Of a stretch of DNA of 64,000 nt, positions 1 to 11,030 are shown piece after piece (within the stretch, counting starts at the first letter, position 1; each line of letters opens with the position of its first letter). The stretch comes from Chlorella sorokiniana. Lineage: Eukaryota; Chlorophyta; Trebouxiophyceae; Chlorellales; Chlorellaceae. The notes under the pieces were generated by a model that saw only the letters and a list, made by a program, of their open reading frames with translations, made no database searches and was not told the DNA's origin. Both the position numbers and the translations under genes were made by a program. The stretch covers positions 1,736,001-1,800,000 of the forward strand of contig CP084610.1 of NCBI GenBank assembly GCA_025917655.1, given 5' to 3'.

Positions 1-234
1 GCGGGTTTGTGTGCAGTTCGTTTGACATCAGGCGAATGAACGACAATACTAAATATGTGCAGAAACAAGACAATGGAGAGAATCCCGACCGATCGTAGAT
101 GCGTAGTACGAGACGAGGTTCACCCCGAGGCGCGGGGCATAGCGTTCACACCAAGGGCGCCGTGCGTGTTGCAGGCGCCCCTGGAGTCAAGCCAGGCTGG
201 CTGTGGATTGAAGGGTTTCAGAGGGTGAATGCGT

Positions 235-1293
235 TTACATCTGCAGCGGCTCCTCCATGCCGTACGGGGTGCCCTCGGGGCTGCAGCACAGGTGGGCGGG
301 AGGGGCGGTCGGCAAAGCGCCGCCAGCACTCAAAGCAATGAAAGGGGGACGGCACAGCAGCGGCCTGGTGCCCACACGCGCCCGGCTCCCACCCACCTGG
401 GCCGGGGCCTCAGCCTGCTGCAGGCGGCGCATCTGCAGCGGCTCCTCCATGCCATACGGGGTGCCCTCGGGGGCTGCAGCACAGGTGGGCGGGGGGCGCT
501 CAGCAAGGCGGCCGCAGCACTCAAAGCAATGAAAGGGGACGGCATCGCAGCGGCCTGGTGCCCTCACCCGCCCGGCTCCCACCCACCTGGGCCGGGGCCT
601 CAGCCTGCTGCAGGCGGCGCATCTGCAGCGGCTCCTCCATGCCGTACGGGGTGCCCTCGGGGCTGCAGCACAGGTGGGCAAAGGGGGCGCTGAGCGAGTT
701 GGCAGCAGCACTGGAAAGCAGGGCAGGGGTGAAAACATCGCAGCGGCCTGGTGCCCACACGCGCCCGGCTCCCACCCACCTGGGCCGGGGGCCTCAGCCT
801 GCTGCAGGCGGCGCATCTGCAGCGGCTCCTCCATGCCGTACGGGGTGCTCTCGGGGCTGCAGCACAGGTGGGCAAGGGGGCTGAGCGAGTTGGCAGCAGC
901 ACTGGAAAGCAGGGCAGGGGTGAAAACATCGCAGCGGCCTGGTGCCCACACCCGCCCAGCTCCCACCCACCTGGGCCGGGGCCTCAGCCTGCTGCAGGCG
1001 GCGCATCTGCAGCGGCTCCTCCATGCCGTACGGGGTGCCCTCGGGGCTGCAAAGCGGCCAGATGGCCGGGCAAGGCAGCAGGGCGGCTCCTGTCGGCGCC
1101 GGGAGGTGTGGCGCCCGACAGCGCCTGGCGATAGTTGAGCATGCATGTGGGCCTCGAATGCAGCTCCGCAAGGTTCAAGCACCGCTGCCCGCCACCCACC
1201 TGGGCCAGGGGCCTCAGCCTGTAGAAGCTTACGGGCGTCACCAGTGGCGCTCAGCACCAGCAGCGCGACGGCCAACCCAGCAATGCGTGGGCC
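235..1293 (-). CDS. Putative secreted repeat-peptide gene with tandemly duplicated exons (5' end unresolved)
   Basis: I do not recognise this gene. The first visible exon (about 1293 down to 1196) encodes a hydrophobic stretch, GLAVALLVLSATGDARKLLQ, which resembles a signal peptide with its cleavage site, then AEAPGPG. Five near-identical short exons follow, each reading about 25 residues (PEGTPYGMEEPLQM then RRLQQAEAPAQ). Each lies between a GCAG acceptor and a GTGGGT donor. The last copy stops after EPLQM with TAA at 235-237. One copy has ES in place of EG. Splice phase differs among copies because the exon end is GCCCCGGCCCAG or GCCCCCGGCCCAG, so some joins need the second GT of GTGGGTGGG or an internal acceptor. 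No in-frame ATG is visible before the signal peptide, so an upstream exon is probably missing. The product would be a small secreted protein of five repeats. No function is inferred. Confidence 0.45.
   Translation of the reverse strand, partial: GPRIAGLAVALLVLSATGDARKLLQAEAPGPGGWRAAVLEPCGAAFEAHMHAQLSPGAVGRHTSRRRQEPPCCLARPSGRFAAPRAPRTAWRSRCRCAACSRLRPRPRWVGAGRVWAPGRCDVFTPALLSSAAANSLSPLAHLCCSPESTPYGMEEPLQMRRLQQAEAPGPGGWEPGACGHQAAAMFSPLPCFPVLLPTRSAPPLPTCAAAPRAPRTAWRSRCRCAACSRLRPRPRWVGAGRVRAPGRCDAVPFHCFECCGRLAERPPPTCAAAPEGTPYGMEEPLQMRRLQQAEAPAQVGGSRARVGTRPLLCRPPFIALSAGGALPTAPPAHLCCSPEGTPYGMEEPLQM
241..1060. repeat. Tandem array of five ~190-bp exon+intron units
   Basis: The 27-base core that begins CTGCAGCGGCTCCTCCATGC starts at 241, 433, 623, 817 and 1007, so the period is 190-194 bp. 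Each unit contains one short exon and one intron of roughly 115 bp on the minus strand. Copies are very similar in the exon and diverge slightly in the intron, which suggests recent unequal duplication inside one gene. A partial homology with only the exon 3' end and donor lies near 1195-1225, in the first visible exon. Confidence 0.9.
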
Positions 1294-2479
1294 CTGCAGC
1301 AGAGGAGTGCGAGTCGGAATAAAGGCAGCACGCGAAAGATTATTGCGGCAAGACAGGCGGAGCAGGTGGTGGGCAGACCAAATATTCCTGGCTGATTCAA
1401 GCCCCTTGAAGCCGCCCCCGCAGCTGCCGCCCCTGCTTGGCTCCCCGTCTGACGGCGACCAGACGCCGCGGTTCCGAGATTCTCAACGCCAGAAAGGTCA
1501 AGCATACCGGAAAACACAGGCAGCAGCCTAATCAAACGCGAGAGCCGGGGGCACTAGGGCATGGGGGAAATGCCGGAGCGCCGCTTTTGCAGCACACTTG
1601 TCTACAAGAGCTCACCTTCATCATTCAAGTTCTTGCACGAGATCTCCTGCAAGTATTTAAGCGAGTCTGCTCTTCAAAGACAGCAGGGAAGTGGGTTGGG
1701 GTTGGAGGACCACGAACTGCTTCAGCCGCTCACCTGGGCTTGGTTGGTTCTGATGCGGTGCTGGAGAGCCCGATCGCCTGGAATGTTTCAATGGCATGCA
1801 AGGTGGGGGCAGTTTGAGCACACACAACCCGCTTGAGGCCTGGGTAACTCCCTTTCCAGAGGCCCCACCGCTGGCACCTCATGCGACTCCCAAGTGAGGT
1901 ATGGCAGCCTGCAAGTCATTACAATACCATCAAGGAATTCTCATAAGAATTTGGATTGAAATGGGTCGCTTTCTGTCGCGACCAACAACAGGGCAAACAA
2001 CCAAACACTTTGTAGCCTCTTGCTCCCAGCGTTAAGGTGCTTTAGGGTGCTGTTCTATCCAATCAAAGCTTAGCCGATGTTCTACTCGCCACATGCCGGT
2101 CGCATGCGGTCGACCCGCCACCACTCAAAGCAGCGCCAAACCCGGCTAAATGGTTGCTAACGTTGAGCAGTTGACCATAGGTGGGCAGGAAACCCCACGT
2201 CGTGGCGCCTCGCGGGCAATAATTAAGCCCTCGCTCAGCTCAGCCGCCGTAGCGGCCGCTAGCCGGTCCTTCACCTCGACATTTCCTACTGCTGCATCCC
2301 AGCATACATCCTTGTTCAAGGTTTGCGTCTGCCGCAATGAAAATAAAGTGTTCCAAGTGCTAGAGCGAACACGGTGGGCTGCGCACTCACCCGCAAGCTG
2401 TGCGCAGCGCGCGAGTGGTCTCGGTGGCGGACTCACGGAAGAAAAGCAAGAGGGCTGGGCCCAGCAGGTCTGGGTGTGT
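1294..2479. other. Intergenic stretch without a supported gene
   Basis: Between the repeat-peptide gene and the GARP gene I see no reading frame with good exon character. The right part (about 1850-2150) is AT-richer than the surroundings and is probably the 3' region of the GARP gene. It contains TTACA at 1919-1923 (TGTAA on the minus strand). The left part may hold the missing first exon of the repeat-peptide gene. Confidence 0.4.
1919..1923 (-). terminator. Possible TGTAA poly(A) signal for the GARP gene
   Basis: The plus strand reads TTACA, so the minus strand carries the TGTAA hexamer-like signal typical of green-algal mRNAs. It lies about 560 bases beyond the stop codon at 2480, in AT-richer sequence. 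The distance is long, so this is only a candidate. Confidence 0.3.
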
Positions 2480-4799
2480 TCACAGCGACGAGAGCATTGC
2501 GGCGAGATCATCCACACCAGGTTGGCCACCCGCCGCCCGCAGCAGCGAGCCCAGCAGGCTGTCGGTGCCGCCGCAACCGCCCGAGGCCGAGCCAGCTGAG
2601 TTCAGCAGCTGCATGGCGACGTCGCTGTCGCCGCCGGCAGCAGCGGGGCGGCCGGCGGCGGGAAGGAGCCGAGCAGCAGTGCCAGCGTTTCATCCAGCTG
2701 CGGCTGGGACCCCACCGCTGGCTGTCCTGCCGGCTCGGCTGCCAGCTGGGCCGTGCCCTTGGGAACAGGCTGCGCCTGCATCCCAGGCACCCCTGATGGT
2801 GCCCCCCAGCCCCAAACAACTGCGTCGCCGCCGGTGGCTGCGCGGCACCGACGGCAGCAAACGGGCGTGGCTGCGCAGCAGCAGCCTCGCCAGCCAGCCG
2901 CGCCCGCAGCCGCTCCTCCCAGGGGCCTGCCGCCGGCGCCTCCGGCTGCCGCTGCTGCTGCTGCATGGCCGGCTGGGCCGCCTGTGTGGCAGCCAGCAGG
3001 GAGGTGACAAGGTGGTGTGGGTCGATGCTGCCGGGCCCCGCCGCCGGCTGCTGCGCCTGCGGCAAGGGGGCCAACACCGCCGGCTGCTGCTGCTGCTGCT
3101 GCTGCCGCGTGATCTCTGCGAAAAGCCCCTGCACAGTTGCATACAAAAAGTGACAAGAGGATAGTCTGTGAAGGACTGTCTTGTGACGGAGGTTGGTTGC
3201 TTGTGACGGAGGTTGGTTGCTTGTGACGTGCGGCAGGAGCAGGGCTGTTCAAGCCGGCCAGCGGGCGCACGCCGCCCACGCCAAGGCCTCACCACGCACT
3301 GCTGTTGAAGGTCGTCCACGTTGCGCCTCAGCACCTGCCAGCCAGGGCGGCGTGGAGAACAAGCAAATCAAGATGTGGCACGCAAGCCAGCAGTGGAGGC
3401 TGTGCTGCGCTGCCCCAAAGGGCGCGCCTGTGCCGTCATCCGCAGACCCTCCGCCCGCGATGCTGGCCGGCTGTGCAGCACACCTTTCAACCAGCCAGGA
3501 CACAGCCCGGCACTGGCATGCTTGCCCCACACCTCCACCTTCACACAAACCCACCGAGTAGGCTTGCGAGTGCTGCTGCATGGTGGCCAGAATCTGCGCC
3601 TGCTGCCGCTGCACAACCTCAGCCGCCGCCTGCACACCCTGCAGCCGGGAAAGCACCTCCTCCAGCCGCGCCGCCGAGCAGCCGCTGGCGCTGCTGGCGT
3701 GCATGGCTGCCGGCACGGGCGCCTGTGCCGCGGCGGCGGCGAGGCCGCCGGGGGCAACGCCGGTTGGGGGCAGGGCGGCGGCAGTGCTGTGCTGCGCCAA
3801 GCCAGCAGCACCTGTGGTCACCGGGGGCCTGCCAGGCGTGCTGCGCCGCCGCCCAGATGCCCCCCAAGGCAGCCTCCGCTGCCTCTGCCCCGCTGGAGTG
3901 GCTGCTGGGCTGTGTGCTCCCGCTGGCCGCTCCGCACAGCGGCTCTGCCGCCGCCGCCGCCGCCACCTGCAAAACCAGCACGTGCTGCTGCGGGTCGCCG
4001 CCGCCGCCGCCGACGCCGACGCCCTCCGGCTGCTCTGACACGGAGCGCGGCCGCTGGAAGCGCGGCAGCACGCCGGGCTCGGGGCTGGGCCAAGCGCCTG
4101 CTGGCCGCCGCCGCCGCGCGCCGGCCGCCGCTTTTCCAGCAACGCTTGGGAAGCCCTGCTCCCGGGAGTTCGGGGGAGAGGCCAGTGGGTGAAGCGCTTT
4201 TCAACACACTCATGCAGCACCTGCTACAACCTTGCCCACGGCGCCAGCAAGCCAGGCACGATGCACAGGGGTGGCGAAGCGACCCAGGGCCCACCCATCG
4301 TTTACCGTCCCCCACAGCGCAGCACGCCGCTCGGCGAGGGGCCCCACCTCAGCTGCGCCTCCGACACGTCCCCCACCTCCTCCCCCCGCTCCAGCATGTC
4401 GGCTATGTGCGCGGTGCGGTGCCGCTGCAGGTGCGACTTGACCTGCGCATACGTCACACCCTCCAGGCCCAGGATGTCCAGGATGGCTCGCGGCGTGGCA
4501 TGCAGTATGCCGCCGCTCTGCTCCACCGCCTCGACAAAGCTGCAGGGGGAGGCATGCAATGGGGTGGGATGAGCGTGGCCGCATGGCCGGGCAGCGCAGC
4601 ATGCTGCCGGCGTGCGTGGCGGTCGGCGGCGTCCGGGCGGCATCGCACCGTGCTTGCGCCGCCTTGGTCCATCTCATACGGTCCACTCTCTCCTCCTCTG
4701 CATACAGTAGTAGTGGCTGATTTTGTTCGAGTCTGGGAAGCTTACAGTGTAGGGGGAGGTGAGCGAATCGACGCGCGCTTCCGCCAGCTGAGCCGCCAT
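2480..4799 (-). CDS. GARP (G2-like/PHR-type) MYB-related transcription factor
   Basis: This is a probable nuclear DNA-binding regulator. Exon 4539-4348 encodes FVEAVEQSGG, ATPRAILDILGLEGVTYAQ and VKSHLQRHRTAHIADMLERG, the GARP B-motif with its SHLQ-type third helix. A short upstream exon around 4665-4700 encodes RMRWTKAAQAR. Joined at the donor GCACG|GTGCG, it gives W-x8-F spacing as in GARP proteins, but the usual Leu-His pair is Ala-Gln. Downstream exons encode an Ala/Gln-rich region, a helix (ARLEEVLSRLQGVQAAAEVV, about 3640) and a Gln-rich tail ending DDLAAMLSSL (stop 2480-2482). The reading frame slips near 4070, 3830, 2805 (at a C6 run) and 2640, which fits run-length errors. The start is uncertain: ATG at 4799 is possible but the splice phase does not fit cleanly, and ATG at 4677 is an alternative. 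Confidence 0.75.
3180..3228. repeat. 20-bp tandem repeat, about 2.5 copies, in a GARP-gene intron
   Basis: The unit CTTGTGACGGAGGTTGGTTG occurs twice in a row and is followed by a third partial copy (CTTGTGACG). It lies between the two distal exons of the GARP gene, within an intron. It is a simple local duplication. Confidence 0.85.
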
Positions 4800-5245
4800 A
4801 TTACGGCGAGGGGAAGCATAGAGCGGCTACTGGAGGATTTCATGGGGCACGGCGCTGGGAGCTCGATGAATGCAGTAACTGCAACATGGGCTCGCCTGCC
4901 TCATCCGCGCTGCTCGCTCTGCCCCTCCCCATCAGGTTCGCCTTGGCGGCACCGCCGAGCTTGCCACAACCCTTCGCAAGCACTTGTCACAATATGATCA
5001 CGAAGTTTCATGCACCGCCGCACGCACTATGCTCGCCCCAAGTGAGCGCAGCGCGCGATCCGGCTGGAGGAAGGAACAACCCTCCCTGCGATGATCAACG
5101 AGCGAGGTGCATTGTTGTGCACTGCAATCTCCAGTATGCTTGCTACCCGAAATTTTGATCTGTTTTGCTCGATATGACTTTGCTTTGGGCTTGTGAAATT
5201 TGCAGCGCTTGCAGCACCGGTCGCTCAGAGTGTATAAAATAAGCC
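4800..5245. other. Divergent intergenic region between GARP gene and first receptor kinase
   Basis: This stretch of about 450 bp separates two divergently transcribed genes and becomes AT-richer toward 5100-5240. I see no convincing coding exon. It probably holds both promoters. Confidence 0.45.
5233..5240 (+). promoter_or_regulatory. TATA-like box close to the receptor-kinase start
   Basis: TATAAAAT lies only 5 bases before the ATG at 5246. If it positions transcription in the usual way (about 25-30 bases downstream), that ATG would fall outside the mRNA. The box may therefore be fortuitous, or the true translation start may lie elsewhere. Confidence 0.35.
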
Positions 5246-8200
5246 ATGCCACATGGGGCGCCTGGCGAATCTTTCGTTCACGGTTGGCAGCCCCACAGGG
5301 GGAGGCGGTGGCGGCGCCGCCAGCCTTGCTGGCACGTGCTCGCTGCCGTCGCCCTCCTCCCCTTGCTGGCCGCGCTTCCGGTAGCAGGAGACACGCCAGA
5401 GGATGCAGTAGAGGCATTGGAACGTGAGCATCCGGGGGCGACGATCATCTTGCATGGTGGTCGCAATATCCTCGGGCGGCAGCGGTGCCTCCCCCACCCT
5501 GTTTGATGTTCCCTTTTTTCGTTGTATGCCCGTCCCAGCAAACCTGCTGCTGGCTGCAGTTGAATTTCCTCTGCGTCACGACATCTGCAGGAGAGCTGCT
5601 CCTCAGCTTCCGAGCCACCGTGCCCTGCTGGCAGCGGGCTGCGCTGGCGGCGAGCCCAACCGGGCTGCCCGGCTGGCACCCGGCCACCCGGTTGCACCAC
5701 TGCCAGTGGGGCGGCGTGGCGTGCTGCACCATCCGTGATAAACCATTGGCCGAAGAAGGACCCGTCCTGCGGCGGGGGCCGTGTGTTCAGTCCGGCTGGC
5801 GGCGGCGCCAGCGACGGAGCAACAGCAGCCCAGCAGCCCAGGAGCCAGAGCGGGGAGGGAGGCGCCGGTAGCGCCGCCGCCGGGCCCCCGTGGATGCCTG
5901 CGGCAGCGGCGGCGCGGCCTCCATCGCGCCGCTGCTGGGGCTGGAGTGGCTGCAAGAGCTGTGAGCGCGGCTGCGCCCGCCCCTCGCTGTTTTACATGAT
6001 CTGCCGACCGCGCGCCTCGCCGACCCCCGGTTTCGGATATTGCTGTGTGGGAGCCTTGTCACCGGGCAATTGCTTGCTGCGTTTTCCCCTCCCCCTCAAT
6101 GTATGCCCACCGCCGCCGCCGCTGTGCCACCCTGCAGCTCCCTGGAAGGCATCGCGGTCGGCGTCGACAGCCTGTCCCCCTGCTGGGCTCCCCTCCCAGG
6201 GGCGAGCGCCTGTGGATCCTGGCGCTGCGCCGCGCCTCCCTGCACACCCCGCTGCCCGCGCGGCTGTTTGAGGTGCGTGCGCAGCATGCGTGCCGCGCCT
6301 CTGGCTGGGTGGCGGCCGCCAGGCTCTGGCCGGGCGCGAGTTGCTGCGCTGCCCTATCTCGCCACAGCTAGCGGCGAGAGCCTGTGGCTGGCCTGTGCGC
6401 ACGGCAGCGCTGCCCCCTTTCCTCCCCGGCCCCTTTCTCCTCCCCCTGAACACATGCATGTGCACACCGCTGCAGCTGCCCCAGCTACGCGTGCTGGACC
6501 TGTCGCACTCGGGCGTTTCCGGCCCGCTGCCGCCCACTCGGTGGGTGCCTCGCCGCTCGACTTTGAGCGGCTTTGAGCAGCGGAGGCGCCGCCCGTGCCA
6601 GCAGCAGGCGCACCATGCACCGCTCAGCTTGTGCTGCCCTTTTCTGAGATTGCCTGCAGGCCCTGCTCGCTGGCGGAGATCAACCTGGCGGGCAACCCGG
6701 TGCGCAGCGCTGCTGCAGCGCCGCTCGCCTGCTGCGTGCGCTGTGCCTTGCCTCGCTTGCAGCAACAGCAGCAACAGCAGTCTTGCCTGCAGCAGGGCGT
6801 GCGTGCCCCACCCGCCGCCGCCGCTTGAGCAGGTGCATGCGGCGAGCGCTGGCCCCCTTGCCGCAGGTGACTGGCAGCATCCCTGCCGCCTGGCTGGCAG
6901 GCTGTAAGGACGCCGACGGCCCTGGACGCCCAGCCTTCTTCTCTCCCTTCTTTCTGTAAGTTTAGGCAGCGTCCCGCTTGCCAGCCAGCGGAGTGGCTGC
7001 CGCTGCGGACCCCCTGCTGCTTCGCACTCTTGCCTGCCCGCCCGCTGCGCCTTTGGAGCCCTGCGGCGGCCCCAGCTGAGCTGTGTCGCGCTGAGCGGTT
7101 GCCGCCTGCCAGCCTTGCCTCTCCTGGGTCGCAGCAACCTGTCACGCACCGCGGTCAGCGGGCCGCTGCCGCAGCTGCCGCTTGTGGGTGCCGACCGAGT
7201 GGGCAGCTCCCACCTGGCTATGCTGGACGTTTCGCACAGCAGGGTGCGTGCATGACGACTGAGTGCATGGGAGCGCGGTGTTGTGTGTATTGAAGGGCGG
7301 CGGAAGCGTTTGGGTGATGGTGGCGGGTGGTGTGCTTGTGGCGTTGATGTCGTCCGCAGGAAGGCGGGGGAGGAGGGGCTCCCCCCTCCCCATCATCTTT
7401 CTGCAGCTAGATTAGCAGCATCATTTATTTAGGTTAGATGTGTGTGTGCGGTCTGCCTCCCTCTCGGCTGCACCGAGCACATGCGCCTTGGCCCGCCCGC
7501 CCCCAACGGCGCCCCTCTGCTGACCGCAGGTGGGCGGCTCCCTGCCGGAGACCTGGGGACACAACTCGCCGCACGCTCTGCTCATGGACTTTTCTTACGC
7601 GGGTTTCAGGTGAAGCCGCGCTGCATGGTGCTGTCCATATGGGCAGCGCAGGTAGCGGGCAACAGCAAGAGCGCCGCCGCCGTGCGCGGCACACATGCCT
7701 CGTTAACGACTTGGCTGCCCACGCCTGCACCGCCTGCACCCTACGACGTGCTGCCGTGGCTGCAAGCACACGCTGCGGTGATCCCGAGCCAGCCTGCTGT
7801 GCTGCCAACCAACCTGTGGCAGCTTGCACGAAGTGAGCGAGGTCCTGGCCCGCTTGCTGCGCCCTTGCAGCGGGACGGTACCGGCCAGCTGGTGGGCCAC
7901 CCCCACCTGCTGAGCGTTCAAACCGTGGAGCAGGTGCCGGGATCCAACCCCACCTCCCTCATCCTCCTGCACGGCAACCAGCTGCATGGCACTGGTGCGG
8001 CGGCGACGTCCCGGGGGTGGCAGAAGGGGGCGGGAGACGGGGAGGCGCCTGCGGTAACCGCGCCGCCGAGCGCGGGCGCCTGTGCTGCCGGTCTCCCTGC
8101 ACCCACAGCTTCTTCCCAGGTGCCAGCAGCCTGGTGGGCAAGCTGAGGCCAAGGCCTGGGCTTGCTCCCTGTCCCCCGCCCCCTGCCCTGCAGTCACCCT

Positions 8201-11030
8201 TGGTCAGGCCGCCGCCCTGGTCAACTGGACAGACGCGGAGTGAGCGCGGGAGGGGGGGCCTGCATTCTCAGTCAGCAGGGTCTTTCTCAGCTCAGCATGC
8301 ATGGCAGTCTGCAGCCAAGGCCAGCTTATTGGGCAGGGCCAGCCACCCACACCCACACCCTCACCCAAACCCACTCCCCGGCACGCTGGCAGGGACGTGA
8401 AGGGCCTGGCCCGCGAGCGGCAGCGCGACGTGGCGGAGCTGGAGGATGCGGTGCTGCGGCACGAGCCCCTCCCGCGCCTGGGCCCCTACATGCTGCACGC
8501 CGGCCGCAGGGAGTGAGTGCCCTGCTGCCAGGCGGCCGCAGCGAACTGAGCGACCTGCTGCCAGGCGGCCAGCAAGAGCCAGCGAGCTGGCTGCATGTGG
8601 GCCGCATCCTTTGGCCTCTGGGGTGTGACTCAACTCGGTGATTGCGGCGTGCTGTCCGGGCAGGCCGCACAGCACGCCCGGCTGCCCACGCCCGAGCCTT
8701 CAGCTGCCTGTCCTGCCCCCTTCCCCCTCTTGCCGCCGCAGCGTGCGGCTCCACGGCATGCTGCTGGCTCGCGGCTCGCGTGCCACGCTTTGGCCCGGCA
8801 ACCATGGGCTGTGCGTGGAGATGGGCGGCGAGCTGACCTGGGGCCGCATGGAAGCTGCCCGCTACCCAGAGCTGCAAGAGCACGCGTGCAGCGGCTGGCT
8901 GCGCTCCGCCCACGCAGCCTGGCCCCTCGGCCTGGGCCTGGCAGCCCTGGCAGCTGCGGCAGCGGTGGCGGCGGTGGCGGCGGGCCTCGCCGCCGCTGGA
9001 CGCCTGCCGCTGCCGTGGCGGAGGCGTGGCTATGCCAGGGTGGCTGGCGAGCGGGGGGCCTGGGGGGTCCACAGCCGGCGATGACGACACCCAGGCCAGG
9101 CCACGGCTGCGCCAGCAGCTCGAGATGGCGGTGAGGGCACTGGAGCAGGCACAGGCGGGAGGCAGCGGCGGCGTTTCCAGCCGGCCCAGTGCAGATGCCA
9201 GCCTGTTCAGTGCAGGTGCCAGCCTGCCCTCGCAGCGTCAGCAGGATCAGCCGCCCGCTGCGGAAGCTGAGGGCGGCGGCAGCAGCGCGGAGATCGTTCC
9301 AGAGGCGGGAGAGGAGGAGCCACCCATGCCGCCGCTGCTGCCCATCAGCTCCCTCTCCTTCCCCAGGCACAACGGCCAGCCGCTGGCGCTGGGGGCCACC
9401 GGCACGACAAAGGTGGGCAGGAACTGCGCGTGGTTGACCAGCCTGGCGCTGCTCTGAGATGGTTGGGGGCTGGCCTTGCCTGCCTGCCCGCACATCGCAT
9501 CGACAGCTGCCGAGCCGCACCAGTGCCTGCTCATCTGCCTGGCCGCTGCCGCAGGTGATGCTGGGCCGGCTGGAGGGTGTGGGGGAGGTGGCGGTCAAGG
9601 CGCTGCACGTCAGGTGGGCGCCGCAAGGCAAGCGCTGGCAGCAGCCTGCATGCGGTTGAATGCGAGGGGGCCAGATTGCGTACGCGAGACCCACCAAGCC
9701 GGCACGCCTGCCGCCCTGCCTATCCTGCCTACGCTGCAGCCCGCAGCAGCTGGAGCATGCCCGCCGCGAGGTGGCCCTCCTCAAGCGCTGCGCCAACCGC
9801 AGCCCGCGAGTGGTGGCGGTTCACGGGGTGGGCGGCCGCCCGCTCCTGCCGCCATTGCTTGCAGCGATGGTGCCCTCGCATCACGCCGCTTTCGAGCAGT
9901 GCCAGCTGATGCAATCGCGTGCAGGGCTGGCGGTCTCGTCTCTCTGGCTGCAAGCACGACGGCCGCCCGCCTGTGTTTGCGCTGCTCCCGCGCGCCTGCA
10001 GCTGTGCTACGCCCACCCCTTCCTGCTGGTCGTGACGGAGCTCTGCGGCGGCGGGGACCTGCAGTCTGTGCTGCACATGCCCGAGGTGCGCTCGGCTGGC
10101 CCACGCACATGCCCCGCCTGGATTGCTCGGAGTGCGCTGCTCGCAGCTTTCCTTGCTCTGACGACAACATCTTGATGCAGCCCTTACTGTGATACCATTT
10201 TTGTTGACCCAGCGGCTCGGGAGACTGCTGAGTCGACGCCAGTGCACCCGGGCTGGCCTGCAGCTGCGCTGGCACGCGCTGGGCGCCCGCGTGGCGCTGG
10301 ACATCAGCCGCGGGGTGGCCTTCATGCATTCGCAGGGCGTGGTGTGGGCAGGTGGGCTGGCCTGCCTGCCGGCTTGCCTGCGCGGCGCAGCAGCAGAACC
10401 GCCGAGCGCATGCCGCGCTGGCCAGCCGTGAACTGCTGTTGACGCGAGCGCGTGATCGAAAGCCCGCGCTGCGGCCCGCTGCAGACTGCAAGCCCGGCAA
10501 CGTGCTGCTGACGGCGGGCTTCCGGGCCAAGGTGACGGACCTGGGGGCCTCCCGCCTGCTGCGCGGCCACAGCACGGCCGCGGTGGCTGGCACGCAGGCC
10601 TACGCCGCCCCGAGCAACTGCTCAACGGGCGAGTCAGCCTGGCTTCCGACGTCTATTCCCTGGCCCTGGTCATCCAGGACATATGCAGGTCTGCAGGCAC
10701 GCGGGCTGTGCTGCCCCCGCACGGCTTCCTGCTAGCTGCCGCCTGCACTGCTCGCGCTTGCCTGCCCAGCCCGAGGCTGCTGGGGGTGCCTGTCTACGCC
10801 CGCGCAGTGACCCCGCGCCGCCCCTTGCATGCAGCGGCGAGCCGCCCGCGGGGCCCGGCCAGCAGCGCCGCGCCTTGCTGCCAGGCGTGGACTGCCCGGC
10901 GGCGGTTGTCGAGCTGCTGCGCCGCTGCCTGGAGCGGGACCCTCGCAAGCGCCCGACGGCCGAGGAGGTGGCGGAGGTGCTGCAGCAGTCCATGCATCGC
11001 AGCAGCGGCATGCTGGATGCACCTAACTGA
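5246..11030 (+). CDS. LRR receptor-like protein kinase (first of two)
   Basis: Predicted plasma-membrane receptor kinase in many exons. Exon 1 (5246-5456) gives a signal anchor or signal peptide (VLAAVALLPLLAALPVAG). The exon near 5580-5740 has an LRR N-terminal cap (GELLLSFRATVPC, then CQWGGVAC). LRR-like exons follow: LPQLRVLDLSHSGVSGPLPP (~6480), SLAEINLAGNPV (~6670), VTGSIPAAWLAG (~6868), HLAMLDVSHSR (~7215), SLILLHGNQLHGTG (~7955). A transmembrane segment of Leu/Ala lies at 8925-9000. The kinase starts near 9390 (LGATGTTK), with VAVKAL (9590), a helix-C Glu (ARREVALLKRC, 9760), TELCGGGDLQSVL (10040), WADCKPGNVLL (HRD changed to WAD), KVTDLGAS (DFG changed to DLG) and the C-lobe end DPRKRPTAEEV; stop 11028-11030. 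The frame slips at G6 runs near 9053-9067 and at a C4 run at 10608-10611, where one added base restores APEQLL and SLASDVYSLALVIQ. Confidence 0.82.

Noticed and set aside
8340-8385. CCCACACC-rich microsatellite-like stretch
   Set aside because: It is a simple low-complexity intron sequence of a kind seen elsewhere in the window (about 27830-27880) and carries no further structure.
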